A stretch of 64,000 nucleotides of DNA from Nageia nagi. Its lineage: Eukaryota > Pinophyta. Under the pieces are notes generated by a model. It did not search any database and had not been told where the DNA came from. It was given only the letters and a program-made list of their open reading frames with translations. Location: contig JBITNC010000001.1 in the NCBI GenBank assembly GCA_050084985.1, positions 103,726,001 through 103,790,000 of the forward strand, given 5' to 3'. This document shows, piece by piece, positions 12,900 to 24,500 of the stretch. The translations under genes were made by a program, and so were the position numbers. The first letter of the stretch is position 1, and each line of letters opens with the position of its first letter.

Positions 12900-13640
12900 T
12901 GGTTATAAGGGACACCCATTAACATTCTTGTTCAAGATCATACCATTCCCAAAAATACTAAGAAAAATATATATAAATTCAGGCATAGTTGAAGACCACA
13001 TATGCTTATATAAATATATTTTAGCTAGATTGAATGTGATTTATGAAGATGTAGCATGTCAGTTACTCCCATCATCTTTAGATGAACAACATCTTGATTG
13101 CTATGTTAGTCTTGCATATGGTTCAATTACATAATGGAATTAATTAGAGATGATTTTTATTTGTTAATTTAAGATGCCCCTTAATCTAGCCATATTATAC
13201 CATCAATTTACTGTATTAAGGTAAATACCTAAGGAGGAAGTTAGAGTTTTCAATGCACAATTTTAAAATGCATACTCTAGGTTGGTGTCTCCCTATAATA
13301 TTGGACAAAATATAACTATTCAAGTTTATTTAAGATCCCTAGATTTGCTTTTATTTGTAAAGAACTTGTAATTATAAGTTTTCTATAGCATATGAGGAAG
13401 TTGTAAATGTGGAACAATAACTTCTTCCTAAGTTGTGGGTTCATTTAGTAACCCAAATGCATACATTCAAGCTACAAGTTCCCAAAACACATCGAATATC
13501 CCAACTTTACTCAATTTTCCAATAGCCAATAATGAAGTCTCATCAAATTAGATACCATTGCCTTATTATCCTTCAAATGATCCATAAAATGCATTTCTTG
13601 CATTACTTGCTCCTGTAGTGAATCCCAATTCTGAACCATC
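12900..13640 (+). pseudogene. Ty3/gypsy gag fragment
   Basis: The open piece 12928-13134 reads like the capsid-type core of a plant gypsy gag: IVEDHICLYKY, then YEDVACQLLP and SLAYGSIT. Known relatives carry an alternating IEDH...YEDVAC.LF....W..SL..GSI pattern; here the conserved Trp position reads Cys. The frame is lost after 13134. The element lies downstream of the LTR-like stretch at 11440-12150 and is cut off by a different LTR at 13645. Confidence 0.55.
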
Positions 13641-13644
13641 ATTA

Positions 13645-14770
13645 TGTAACATCTCATCCAATTACACTTGTTGTGATCCTAATAACCTTAGGGAATTTAA
13701 ATTAAATTTGATATAATCTATGTGATCAGATGAATCATGAATGGATATATATAAGAATTATATCATATCGATGTTTGCTTCGATGTTGTTGTGACACATG
13801 TTATAGATTGACTCAGTGTGGGAGTCATGTGGGAAATCCAAGAGAATAAAAGATGAGTTGGTTATGGAAATGGATCAGTAAGAGTGAGGAAATGATTAGC
13901 ATTGAATTGCTAACAACCGACATGGACCTTTTCAAATCATATAGTTGCATCTCATATTTATTATGTATGAAATATGATCCCTTGATTTGTGTTATATTCG
14001 TGTATGTACTAACAAAAATTTACCTTGCAGGACAGGTGATCTTCGAAGGTAAAATTATGTTCTAAAATATTTATTGTGCATTTCTAATTGCTTTGAAATT
14101 TAATTAATTATTTTGAATATTGCAATAGAATATTCTAGATACCTAAATTCAAAATTTTCACTAAAGTATTTTATTCATACTTATAATAAGTTTTAGGGTT
14201 GCATGAAAATTAATTTATTAAGTGATAAGGTGGCAAAAAATTATTAGCCTACCCTATACTGTAAATTTACTCCCTTTCCATACACTTTAGAATTTTGTAT
14301 AAGATGTACAAAATAATTGGGGGATTATTTATACCTTGTGGCTTAAAAACAAAATTTGCTAAATCCCACCACAAAATAAAAATTCCCATGTCTCCCATGA
14401 GCAAAAAGTTAAAGGTAACCCAATGGTATATTATTTAGAAGTGTTATATCAACTTTCCCCTATAATACCTTGAGAAATTTGAAGAAAACACACTACTCTC
14501 TCCCATATCAAATTGGGTTGGTGTGATGTTGCTCTAGAAAGTTCCATATTTCCCTTCTTATACCTTCCTTAGATTCTTGAATCGAGGTGCTCATTCCTAT
14601 CCTAGCATTTGTTGCTAAAACTAGAGTTTAATTTCTTTAATGTAGGATGAATGCTATTAATTTCTTTTCATATCATGAATTATTGTGAGTTTCTAAGCAT
14701 GGCATGTGATGTGAATGTACCTTATTGTACTCATACAAATGTATTCCTTTGGTTAGAAAAGGAGGCTAGT
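13645..14770 (+). repeat. Second copy of the 3272-type LTR
   Basis: Starts ATGTAACATCTCATCC, matching ATGTAACGACCTATCC at 3271, and follows that copy in order: GATGAGTTGGTTATGGAAAT (about 13851), AGTAAGAGTGAGGAAATGAT, the CTAACAAAAATTTACCTTGC block (about 14009), a CTACTCTCTCCC tract (about 14492) and CGAGGTGCTC (about 14584). Substitutions and small indels are many, so this is an old copy. It follows a gag fragment of another element and no matching polyprotein adjoins it, so it may be a solo LTR. Confidence 0.6.
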
Positions 14771-14779
14771 CGAATAAAA

Positions 14780-16430
14780 TTATTTTGAATGGTTTTAATA
14801 TTTATTTGTTGTAGAAATGTCACGGGTGGTAAACCTCACATCTTTCACTTTACAAGCTATGTTTTCTCTACGGATAAGTTTCCCTTCTCTTGTCATTGTC
14901 GACTTTTGGCCAGTCCGTGTGTAGTAAGTGATTTTGAATGTATTTTTATCTTTGGAAGCCATGGGGTCTATAATCATGCTCTTGGGTTTCTATCTTGAAT
15001 ACCTGTTTTTGTAATCAAATGAAAAGATCGTTTTAAAATGGGAAGAAATTTATCATGTTTGGAAAATCAGGGATGTTCTCTACTTGTCACTAAGAGGAAA
15101 TCTTACTTGGCTTTATACCTTCACATCTGATATAGAAGAACTTGCTTCAGTATTGGGAAACATCTACTTGGTTTAGTGAAATGGGATTTTTGAAGCGCAC
15201 AAACCCTTCTCCTCAAGGGAGCCATTCTTTTTCAACGGATCTAAAACAAGTGATTGATTTTCTATTCCAAAGCGTAACCTTCTGAGGGGTAAAATGTAAG
15301 TTTCTGAATAAGAATAGTATTTTCTCTTAGTCGATTTAGTTGTCAATTGAAAAGCGCTATATCTGGTTGGATTTTCTTCCCTGCAAGAGATATAAGTCGT
15401 TACTTTGTTGAATGAATGACGAATAGATCTTTTTGCTCTTATTGCAAGCCATATTTCCTTCATGGATATCTCTGACTTGAAAGAAAATGAATGAATTCTT
15501 GGCATATTGTCTTATGTTAATTAAAAGGATTAATCCCTCTCTGTTAGATATCTATTTTATTCAAATCTATCTACTCAATATTATAGCTTCTTTGGAAACT
15601 ATATATATCTACTTGCTGCCACCAACATAAATTTTTAGTCTGTTGGAATGGCTGCTAGTGAAAGACCTCTAGTCCTCGCCATGATTCATTAGCCTCCCTC
15701 TTAGTGGTACAACGTTGGATAAAGTTACGACTCGTGTGTCTACAAGTCTGTTACAGATCGCAGATAAGCTGCATTTCAATGTAAAGTGGGCTCACTTCTC
15801 ATATATACATTATCTCTAATAGATAGTTTCGTAACTAGCATAGAAATATCAATCTTGAATTGATTATACATTTCTGGCGTATACGTTAGTGCTAATTTAT
15901 TGAAATGAGAATTCATACGTTTCGAGATCCATCCGTACCTTTTGGATACATTTCTTCTAGTCATTTTATTAATGTTTCCATTATGGATAAGGTTTACCGT
16001 GAAGGATTTTTCACCTGCGTAATGTATAAAGTTGATATACTCATTCTGAATCTTGCCAAATGAAGTATCGAGTCGCCTGGTATGAGACGCAAGATATTAA
16101 AGTAAATAATAGTCTTTTTTTTCACTTTATATATGTGTAAACTCGGAAAAGGACGCCCTTGAGTATGTGAGTATGCAATAATCTACATTGTAATCCGGTC
16201 TACAGTGCTAATACGTGACCCCATTCTCTTTAGAGTTCCATGTCTTGGTCTTCGTAATTTTTATCAAACCAAACTTTGAATCGTACGCATTCACATGACG
16301 ACATCTTCGATTTGTAAGATTTATTATTTTAAGCCGCGCCTTCTCCAACCTTGTAATAGCTTAGCTAAGCCACTAATAGTAGAGGATAAGCATCAAACTG
16401 AGGACAAAACATAAGGAGAAAATGTTTATA
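14780..16430. other. Non-repetitive, CpG-retaining interval
   Basis: Unlike the surrounding CpG-poor debris, this stretch keeps many CG dinucleotides (for example AATCGTACGCATTCACATGACGACATCTTCG near 16278-16310, split here by position only) and has no copy elsewhere in the window. Two minus-strand open frames (15173-15505, 110 codons; 15776-15964, 62 codons) have mixed, protein-like composition but match no family I recognise. It may be host single-copy DNA such as part of an intron or untranslated region. Confidence 0.35.
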
Positions 16431-16826
16431 CATAACCTTTAACTTGAGTAATAGTTTTTATAGGTATTTCAATGTGTTTAATCATTTTTTTTTAATAAAA
16501 GAAAGGTTAAGTTATGATAATTCATAGTTAACTTTGACCCATTGTGATACTTTTAAGAAGATCCTCCAAGAAAAAAATATATTTTATGTTTATGAATTAG
16601 ATTTCTTCTTATTGTATAAAAGTGGTAAAATGAGGTTTTGTAAAAGATTAAATTGTTCCTTTTGCATTTTGTGTTAGTAACTCAAAATATTTTAAGTAAA
16701 TGGCATCATAAGTGATTATGATTTGGAGAAAATTTTAAGAAAATTAGGATATGGAAACCTTCATTATTGAATACGATGCCTTGAAAATTTTTGGACTTAT
16801 GATACCTTGCTTTTTGAAGTGATAAA

Positions 16827-16957
16827 ATGAGATATGTGTTATGTGAAGTTTTTTTTTTTTTTTGTTTGTTTGTTTTTGAGTTGCTCCATGATCAAGGATG
16901 AGATATGTGTTATGTGAAGTTTTTTTTTTTGTTTTTTGTTTGTTTGTTTTTGAGACC
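16827..16957. repeat. 71 bp tandem duplication with poly-T/TTTG tracts
   Basis: ATGAGATATGTGTTATGTGA followed by a poly-T tract, TTTG repeats and TTTTTGAG occurs at 16827 and again at 16898, an offset of 71 bp. The copies are almost identical apart from T-tract length, so the duplication is recent relative to the flanks. Confidence 0.9.
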
Positions 16958-17519
16958 ATGAATGTAGTATGGGTTACCCTTTCAAATTGAGATTGATGGA
17001 TTGAATTGATTTTTTATATACAAGTGTTGAAAAATTCATTTCTTCATAATCAAGGAAGAGAGATAGTTATCCAATGAGACATAAATCCTCTTGAGATCAA
17101 GATTAGAGCAATACCTTCTAGATTATGTTGTATTGAATGAAAATCATTTTTCTAGAATAATTATTAAAGTGATTTGAGTGATTCATGCATCTAGGGGTAC
17201 GATGCATTTCATTACATATAAGAGTTCTTTGGATCCTCATTATACTCTCGTCCAATCCAAGTACTCAACACCATATAGTCTTGGTTTGATGCATGTTTAT
17301 GGATGATGCTAAGTTGATAAAGACTCACCAAAGTACAAAGATGGTGATGAAGAACCCTTCAAAGTTTGATAATATTTATGTAATAGGGTTATTAAAATTG
17401 GTACTATTATAATAAACCCTTATATGATACACAAGTGATATTTTGTTTAAAGATACTTTTCTTGGTGCACCTCTTGCTTCTTATATGCTAGATCAAGATT
17501 ACTCCATGGAGGAGTAACC

Positions 17520-18000
17520 TTAGTGTTGAGTATGGTGCAAGGGTGTTGTTTTTATTATCAACCCGATGAGATCAGTATGTATATGGTTTTTATGGTTGCA
17601 CATGTCAAAGAAATAACGTTGATAAGATTTGCAAAGTTGTCAAAGACAAAAATAAGAAAGGGAGCAAAAGTTGTCATGAAGTACCAAAAGCCATCAAGGG
17701 GGTCAAACTGCAAATGAAAAGTGACAGATAACCAGAGATGGTTTGAATCAATTTTTAGGGTGTTAACAAAGTTATGTGCAGCATTGGAATGGTTAGATTT
17801 CATGTTGGTTTGATTTCATCGAGTCTTGTGAATTTTGGAATAGTGAGAAATTTATGTGAAATTAGCTTCGTGCAAGTCAAATTGGAGCAAACAGTGATGA
17901 ATTTTGGAATAGTGAGAAATTTATTTGAAATTAGCTTCACAGTTATGAACATGAATTTTGGCTATCATGGAAATAATTGGATGGTTTCTTTGAGCTCTTG
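17520..18000 (+). repeat. Unassigned region with a 69 bp in-frame tandem duplication
   Basis: GAATTTTGGAATAGTGAGAA followed by ATTTAT(G/T)TGAAATTAGCTTC occurs at 17830 and 17899, an offset of 69 bp (23 codons), so the frame 17774-18001 repeats NFGIVRNL.EISF. No protein family is recognised. The interval also holds the open frame 17523-17717, without recognisable motifs. Confidence 0.6.
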
Positions 18001-18539
18001 AAGTCTTCAAATTTGAAATTTCAAATTTTATACATATATAACTTAGTGAGATGAGCAACTTTGCCTTTTGAATCATCTCAATTTGACGTCTTGAAGTATA
18101 AGAATCTCTTATGTGCACAAAACTAAGCTTATTCTAATGCACTTGGAAACATGATATTCCTCATTTTATGGACATGGCTAAATTTCGTGTAATCAAGAAG
18201 ATCTTTGATAATATTGATTATCAATCCAAAAAAATTACATTCAATTGTAATAAAATATGTTATGCATTATTTTTGAGGAACTAAATAATTTACAATATCT
18301 TAAGGAGAGGAACAACCTCATTCATAGCTTGAAATATTTTTTTGATATAAATTAGGCTAGCAATGCAAATAATAGGAGGCCCATGACTCATTTTGTATTT
18401 AAAATAAATAGAGATGCTATCTATTAGCAACGTAAATGATAATTTATTGTAACTTTATCTAGCAATAAAATTAAATATATTATTTATATAAAAAGATATA
18501 AGAGAATAAGATTGTACAAAAAACTCTTACTTGAATTGT

Positions 18540-18720
18540 TAAATTATAAATACATTATAATGTATTGTCATAATCAAAGTGTTATTGTCTTTTGACTAAG
18601 AATCCTATCACTGATCCTTACACCCAGCATATAGCAGTTCAATATCATTTCATGACCAACATGATTGACAACGATCAAGTAGCACTTACCATGTAGAAAT
18701 TTTCCATATATGCAAAAAAG
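18540..18720 (+). pseudogene. Ty1/copia RNase H tail fragment
   Basis: Carries a decayed C-terminal RNase H phrase (QYHFMTNMIDNDQVAL at about 18640-18686). The copia family has a ..KHI...YHF.RE.V..G.V.L.. pattern there. The same stretch, including GTGTTATTGTCTTTTGACTA, is found at about 42095-42200, so both derive from one copia family. It is only a remnant, with stops between the readable parts. Confidence 0.5.
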
Positions 18721-19242
18721 AAATGTAAAAGTTCTTGTAAAATACAGAACATTATTATAAACAACTCTAAAACCATGTGAACGGCTCTAAACTGTTAAAC
18801 AATACACTCTGCCAGCCAAGCACATACATAAATAGCGTAGAAGACCTAGGATGCATAGAGCGCGTTTTCATAGAGAAAACAGGGGAATCTGCTCCTCCTG
18901 TGATGTTCTAGCTCTAGATTCTAGAATTTCCTTTTAAGATGCTTTCCAACTAAAAATCCGCAGCCATTCCACTTAGCCTATATTAAAATAATGAACAGGA
19001 ATGCCAAAAAACTTACATCAATGGTCGCTTGAATTATTTGTCTATTCTCCTAGGGGCATGTGCAGTGATTAATCCCAATTGGTAGATAGGGTCTTGAGTT
19101 CCACATCTACAATAAACAAGGCTTATTAGAAAACAATAACATCTTGGAGAAATTGAGATGAAGGTGCCATAACTTTCTGTTAGCATAAGATTCATTGGTG
19201 AAGTAATACATTGGAATACCAGCCAACAGTTAGTATATTCGA
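18721..19242. other. 3' flank of the exostosin gene
   Basis: Sequence downstream of the minus-strand glycosyltransferase gene. It keeps moderate CpG and shows no repeat copy in the window. It presumably holds the 3' untranslated region and terminator, but no clear polyadenylation signal could be assigned. Confidence 0.35.
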
Positions 19243-20711
19243 CTACTTTCCGCCCCTCTTTGTAAAAATGGAGAAAAATCCCATCATTCTAGCTTCCAGA
19301 GATGTGACAGCGCTCTTACACAATGTTACATCATCTTTGAGAAATTCCTCGTAGACTTCCAGACAATATTTCTGCCTTTGCTCTACCTCCTCCTTGCTCA
19401 TCCTTCTCAGAATGGGTACAATTCTGTGCATCTCCTTTGAAGAAAATTGCAGAATGCATCGATGCCACTGTATCAGAGTATCAAAGGGCTTCACGTAGTT
19501 ATCAGTTATGAGCACTGGAATTGTTCCTGCGCTGAGAATCTCCAGAAATCTGTAAGAATTTGGCTGAATGCCAGCAGGTGCGAGCCCAAACGTAGAATTC
19601 ATCAGATCTACATAATCATGACTATCATATACCATTTCGTCCTCAGGACAGTGAGTCCCCAATTTGGGATCCTTCCGCATCTGGTCATTATTGTAAGGAT
19701 GTCTGCATGAAAGTCCAACGATGATATCTTTCCCGTTGTGCATGTTTCTGAAAGAGTCATAGCTTCTCAAAACCCCTTCACCCTCATGTCCTAAGTACGT
19801 CAGCCCCCTAAAGGTGAGGAAATATTTTCTGTCGAAAGGTTTGATTTCCTGAAACTGTGGGAGCCGGATTTTGGGTGGTAGGGTAATGCTGATATCAAAG
19901 CCGGCGCGGTAGACTGTTTCGTGCATGTCGGTGATGAGAAGCGAAGCCATTCCTGTGCTCTCCATGGCTATCCCGTTAGTGCCCACTTATCGATAAAGGA
20001 GACCAGTACATGGTTCATTCCACCATTCCAGTAAGGAAGCGTACTCGGATGCGCTGGTCGTGGACTGTGATATGGATCCAGGAGGTCCGTATACACGAAA
20101 AACAAGCAGGCCTGGTTGGGATCCTTAGTGAACCATATCGTAAAGTTAAGCGTCTGAAAGTACCTGAAAATGCAGATCATTTTAGTCCAATGTTGAAATA
20201 AAATTTGACTTGAAATGAAATGACGACTGGGAGCTGGAAACGAAAAACAATTTTACCATCTGTGCCGAAGTGGCAGATCATAGACGAAGATCTTGATGAC
20301 ATCCATGTTTTCACATCGTGAGTAATTGAAGCATACATCCATCGAACACCGCGGAAACAATGCTGGATAATGCCAGACCGTATTTTCTTTGTACCATGGG
20401 CCTTCTCGTTCGCATGGTTTCTCTATCACCTTTTCCTTCACTATAATTTGTGGTGTTGTAATATTAGAGGAGGTGGGCGGACAAGACGATTGAGAAACAC
20501 ATAGAGTGCAATTGCAGGTCTTTGCACCTCCGATTGAGAAGCTTCCATTACGCGATCTGCAATAGTCGTCGGTGTTCACCAGTTTGTGGAAAGAGTTTAC
20601 GATTGACGGTTGGTTTTCCGTCGAGATTATGAATTCCAAACTGAAAACGCTAACAACTATAACAACGATTATGAAGGCCGTGAGAATGAAACAAGTTCTT
20701 CCGTCTGACAT
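19243..20711 (-). CDS. Exostosin-family (GT47) glycosyltransferase, two exons, one apparent frameshift
   Basis: Likely a Golgi type II membrane glycosyltransferase acting on cell-wall or glycoprotein glycans; the substrate cannot be told. Exon 1 is 20711-20257: a short N-terminal tail, one hydrophobic span (about residues 8-30), a Cys-rich stem (about 51-80) and the exostosin start KIFVYDLP. A 93 bp intron (20256-20164) with GT..AG borders splits a Trp codon in phase 2. Exon 2 (20163-19243) carries LPYWNGGMNHVL, GMASLL, ETVYRAGFDIS, RGLTYLG and the conserved NSTFGLAPAGIQPNSYRFLE then SAGTIPVLITDNYVKPF. Near 19970-19976 the frame breaks: DKWALTG runs into a TAG and the reading resumes one base off as IAMESTGM. 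One missing base explains this. Restored length would be about 458 residues, normal for the family. It may be a recent pseudogene or a sequence error; no other lesion is seen. Confidence 0.85.
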
Positions 20712-21178
20712 TCTCGCAGCCTCTTCTGAAAGATAGTTTGCATACAGACGAGCAATAATACTACTTCGGCATCATGCGGTCATGAAAAGGGCCGTTGAAG
20801 TTCTTAGCCAAAGGGAACTGAATTGTTTACTAATAGAGTGCCATGTGAAAGAAATACAGAAATGGAGGCGAAGACACGGCATTCGATCACCACTTCAATC
20901 GAGGGTTTCCAGAGTGGAAAGCCGTAAGGCAAGGCTTTAGAGTTAATTGAGTAAAATGAACACTTCCACGGTTCCACCCCACAAAGCTGAACGGACAGAA
21001 CATGTGAAGATTCCCTTGGAGTCAAACCCTGCCAAATATGAAAATAATCCAAATATAAATATGGACATAGAAAATGACTTTGACGATAAGACGCAAAATG
21101 CAAATCGGAGGAACAGTCCAAATAATTATTAGAATTTCATTTAAAGAGGTATTTAACAAAAATCAACTGACAATTAGT
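20712..21178. promoter_or_regulatory. Upstream region of the exostosin gene
   Basis: About 450 bp between the exostosin start codon and the palindrome/Helitron boundary. It presumably contains the promoter and 5' leader of the minus-strand gene. No convincing TATA box or named element could be fixed. Open frames here on both strands (20804-21121 minus, 20947-21132 plus) lack conserved motifs. Confidence 0.35.
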
Positions 21179-21336
21179 ACTAGTTTTGATATAACTCCTT
21201 ATATATCAAAAAACGTCGAGAGATATCATTTCGAGGCGTCTATCTTGGATATAGCAATACCAAGAAATGAGATAAACACCTCAAAATAATATCTCTCGGC
21301 GTTTTTTGATATATAAGGGGTTATATCAAAGCTAGT
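21179..21336. repeat. 158 bp near-perfect palindrome, possible Helitron 3' end
   Basis: The left arm starts ACTAGTTTTGATATAACTCC and the right arm ends with its complement GGGGTTATATCAAAGCTAGT. Pairing continues inward through AAAAAACG, CGAGAGATAT and GAGG to a small centre near 21250-21265. Seven mismatches are seen between arms, all C versus T in the same reading sense. On the minus strand the left end reads CTAG followed by T, as expected for a Helitron 3' terminus. The length is far more than the usual 16-20 bp Helitron hairpin, so it could instead be an independent fold-back MITE next to the Helitron. Confidence 0.8.
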
Positions 21337-21517
21337 GGCATCCATCATCACGTGATTATTGAATTATAATATTAAGAGATACAATACAAATGCAAATATT
21401 ATTTTAAAAATAATGTTTAACAAATGAATATGACTCATACATAAGGAGTCATTGACAAATAATATTGAGTAAGATTTTAAAAAAATCAAAATTAATCATA
21501 GTAATATTGATTTTTGG

Positions 21518-24500
21518 CTACTCCAAATATTTGAGTCTTTCTTCTTCAGCTTTCCTTTGCACAACTCCTTTTCCTGATTTCAATTTTGCATAACGATCAT
21601 ATGGAAACGGTGCTAAAATTCTAAGTCCATCCAATGCTTTGATGCGAGATATAGCAACAAATGTTAAACCTTGCCTTTCCCTTTCTCCAATATCTATTGT
21701 TGCTTTATTAAGTGTCAAACCTTGTGATTTATGTATTGTTAAGCCCCAAGCCAATCGTAATGGAAGTTGACGTGTTCGACCTCTTTCTATAGGTATAATT
21801 GGAACAGCTTTACCTTCAAGTGAACATCCTGTAAAATGATCAAATTCTACCATAACATATGTTGGTAGATCAGGTGGAGAATTCCCTGGTTTGTATACAA
21901 TTTTTCTAACATATCCCAAAGCACCATTAACAAGTCCAACTTCTGTCCATAAGTTAGATGTTAGCATAACTCTTGCATTATTTGCAATTAACAACTCAAT
22001 TTCAAGCTCTTCACTATCACCCCCTCCTTGTTTTGTGCTCCCTGATTTTGTTGCAATACTACGTGCTACTGGAAAATTTAACTTGAGTAGTTGTAACCTA
22101 TTATGATAAAAAATATTTCATTAGTTAGCAATATATTAATATTATATCAAAAATTAGTAAGTAATTCAAAATTCTAAAAAATGGATTTATTTAAAATAAA
22201 TTCATACCTGTTATGATTATGCACATTTTCATTAGTTGCAAATAGATGAATATTCTGATCAAAATCATCCCTTATAGCCGGATCTAGATTTGAATTTGTT
22301 CTTGTCATCAATAATTTCCAATCATCTTCAGTTGGATTTGCATCTCTTAAATTAATTAAAAGTTGAAGAAACCTTTTTTGATCTTCACTCTCTCCTTCTT
22401 GTCGAAATACTCTATCTAATGTTATAATAGTTGTGAACTTTTGCCATAATAATCTTGCATGTCTATTAGTGGCATATGGTGGTCTATCCATAACAGGTGG
22501 TAACTGTCCTAAATCACCTACTAAAATCATTGACCTACCTCCAAAACATATATTTGATTTTTCTGGAAAACCTTCTCGAAGGCGAGAATCTATGTGTTCC
22601 AACACTTTCTGCCCTATGAAGCTCATTTCATCAATCAATATATATTTTACATGTTTCATATCTTCTTGAAAAGTATTTAATCTTGATCCCTCTAATTTAT
22701 CAAAGTCTGTGATAGGAATTCGAAGTGCTCCATGGATTGTAGTGGCACCAATGTTGAATGCAGCAACTCCAGTAGGTGCAAGTAAAAGAAGGGGAGAATG
22801 TTTTATAGATGGTAAGTCTTGAAATGCTTGACGAAGTGCTCCAATTAGATACGATTTTCCTGTTCCTGCTATTCCTTGAATTATCATATATAAAGGGTCT
22901 ATATGTTGTTCCTGATTATAATGTGTCATTATTATATCATATGCTTGTTTTTGTTTCATGCTAAGGCTCTCATATAGGTAATTTAAAGGGGCATCATCAT
23001 CAATAAATGCAACATTTTGTTTCATTCTGGTTATCCAATTTATTGCTTTTTTTGTGTATTCTTCTGATATATATTCATTATCCCATTGTGCTTGTCTATC
23101 AACATCCCTTCTACCAAGCATATCTATTTCTGTCCTTGTAAAGTGATTTCCACGATGTAATTGGGCTATAATTTCCCATTCATTCTCTATAGTGTTCTGA
23201 TGAACTGTTCGTTCATCATCATCTTCTGAATCATTGTGATATTCTTGTTCTGTATTTTGGATATTATTCATTCTCTCAATATGCCAAGGCCTATAATTGA
23301 ATGCCTCCCAATTTGTTATGATTGTGCTATCATCAACCCCGATATCTCTTTCTATACTTCTAAATGGCTTGTAAAGTAACAACTCTGACCAACAAAATTC
23401 AATAAATTTTTCTGATTCTTTTTCAGGAATGGTCGTAAAACGTGGCCATGCCCTCACAATAGCTGCATTTTTTCTAGTGCTCCATTTCAACTCACTTCTT
23501 CGTCTTGGATTATATGTCCATGATCTAGCTACATCAATAAGTGAGATAGTTTCCATCATACATGGTCGTTGAATATATCCATCAATTAAAGATTTACCAT
23601 TTCTTTCTGTTTCTTCTTCATCAATATTTTCCACCTCCTTGAAAACTTTTTGTCCAACATTTAGAGAAATAAAAACTCTACTACATTCAACCAATGGAAG
23701 CTCTAATAACATATGACATGTTTCTTGTGCTCCTATATCTCTCTCAATAATTGTTTCCGTTAGAAGACGCCTATATGCTCTTGTTGCTAAATCATCATCA
23801 TTTTCTAAATTTGTAATTCGCATCAACATTTCTTGATAGGTTTCTGAACTTTTCTCAGCCTTAGCAGCATATTTAGCAATATAATTGATAACAGCATGCT
23901 TTGATAGAATAGGTTGCCAATCTACATTTGCTCTCCATAATTGTAATATATTTTGATTATGTGTATTGACTCGATCATCATTTCTTATTGGTTCATACTT
24001 TTTATCTTTGGTTTCTGGATCTTCATATAATTTGGATCCATCTAAAGATAAAGGCCATGGTGCATTATACCTATAAAAAGAAAAATTAGTTTAACATAAA
24101 GGATGATGAATTTAAAATTATAAATATATATAAGTAGTCATAAGTATTTACCTACAAACCATCTTTCCTCTTTTCTTGCGTAAGCATGCACCTTCTCTAC
24201 ATACAGTGTGACGCTCAACACAATTGAGAATCTCTTCATAATCAAGATCTAAGTCTACTTGATCAAGTTGACGTGTATTCCTCAAACATGGGTGTTGATT
24301 AATATTTTGAAGAAGCTGTGAAATATATACAATGGTTATTAATTATATATATGTATTTAAAACATAAAATTAAAAAAATAGATACTTTATGCATACCTGT
24401 ATATTTCGTTGATGTGGGTCTCCTCGAGGATTCCATGCATGCACAATATTATCAAAATATGTTTGTGCTTTTTTCACTTGTTCTTCACTTGTCCAATCTA

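Noticed and set aside
15173-15505. 110-codon minus-strand frame as a host gene
   Set aside because: Unrecognised composition without supporting splice sites or homology; kept only as part of a non-repetitive interval.
19447-19710. Plus-strand 87-codon frame
   Set aside because: Antisense to the conserved exostosin core, with no family match of its own.
19243-19986. Independent short exostosin gene starting with GTG at 19986
   Set aside because: The upstream exons encode the matching N-terminal half in the same order with a proper intron, so a frameshifted single gene is the simpler reading.
20804-21121. Minus-strand 105-codon frame upstream of the exostosin gene
   Set aside because: No recognisable motif, no clear link to the gene, and overlaps an unrelated plus-strand frame.
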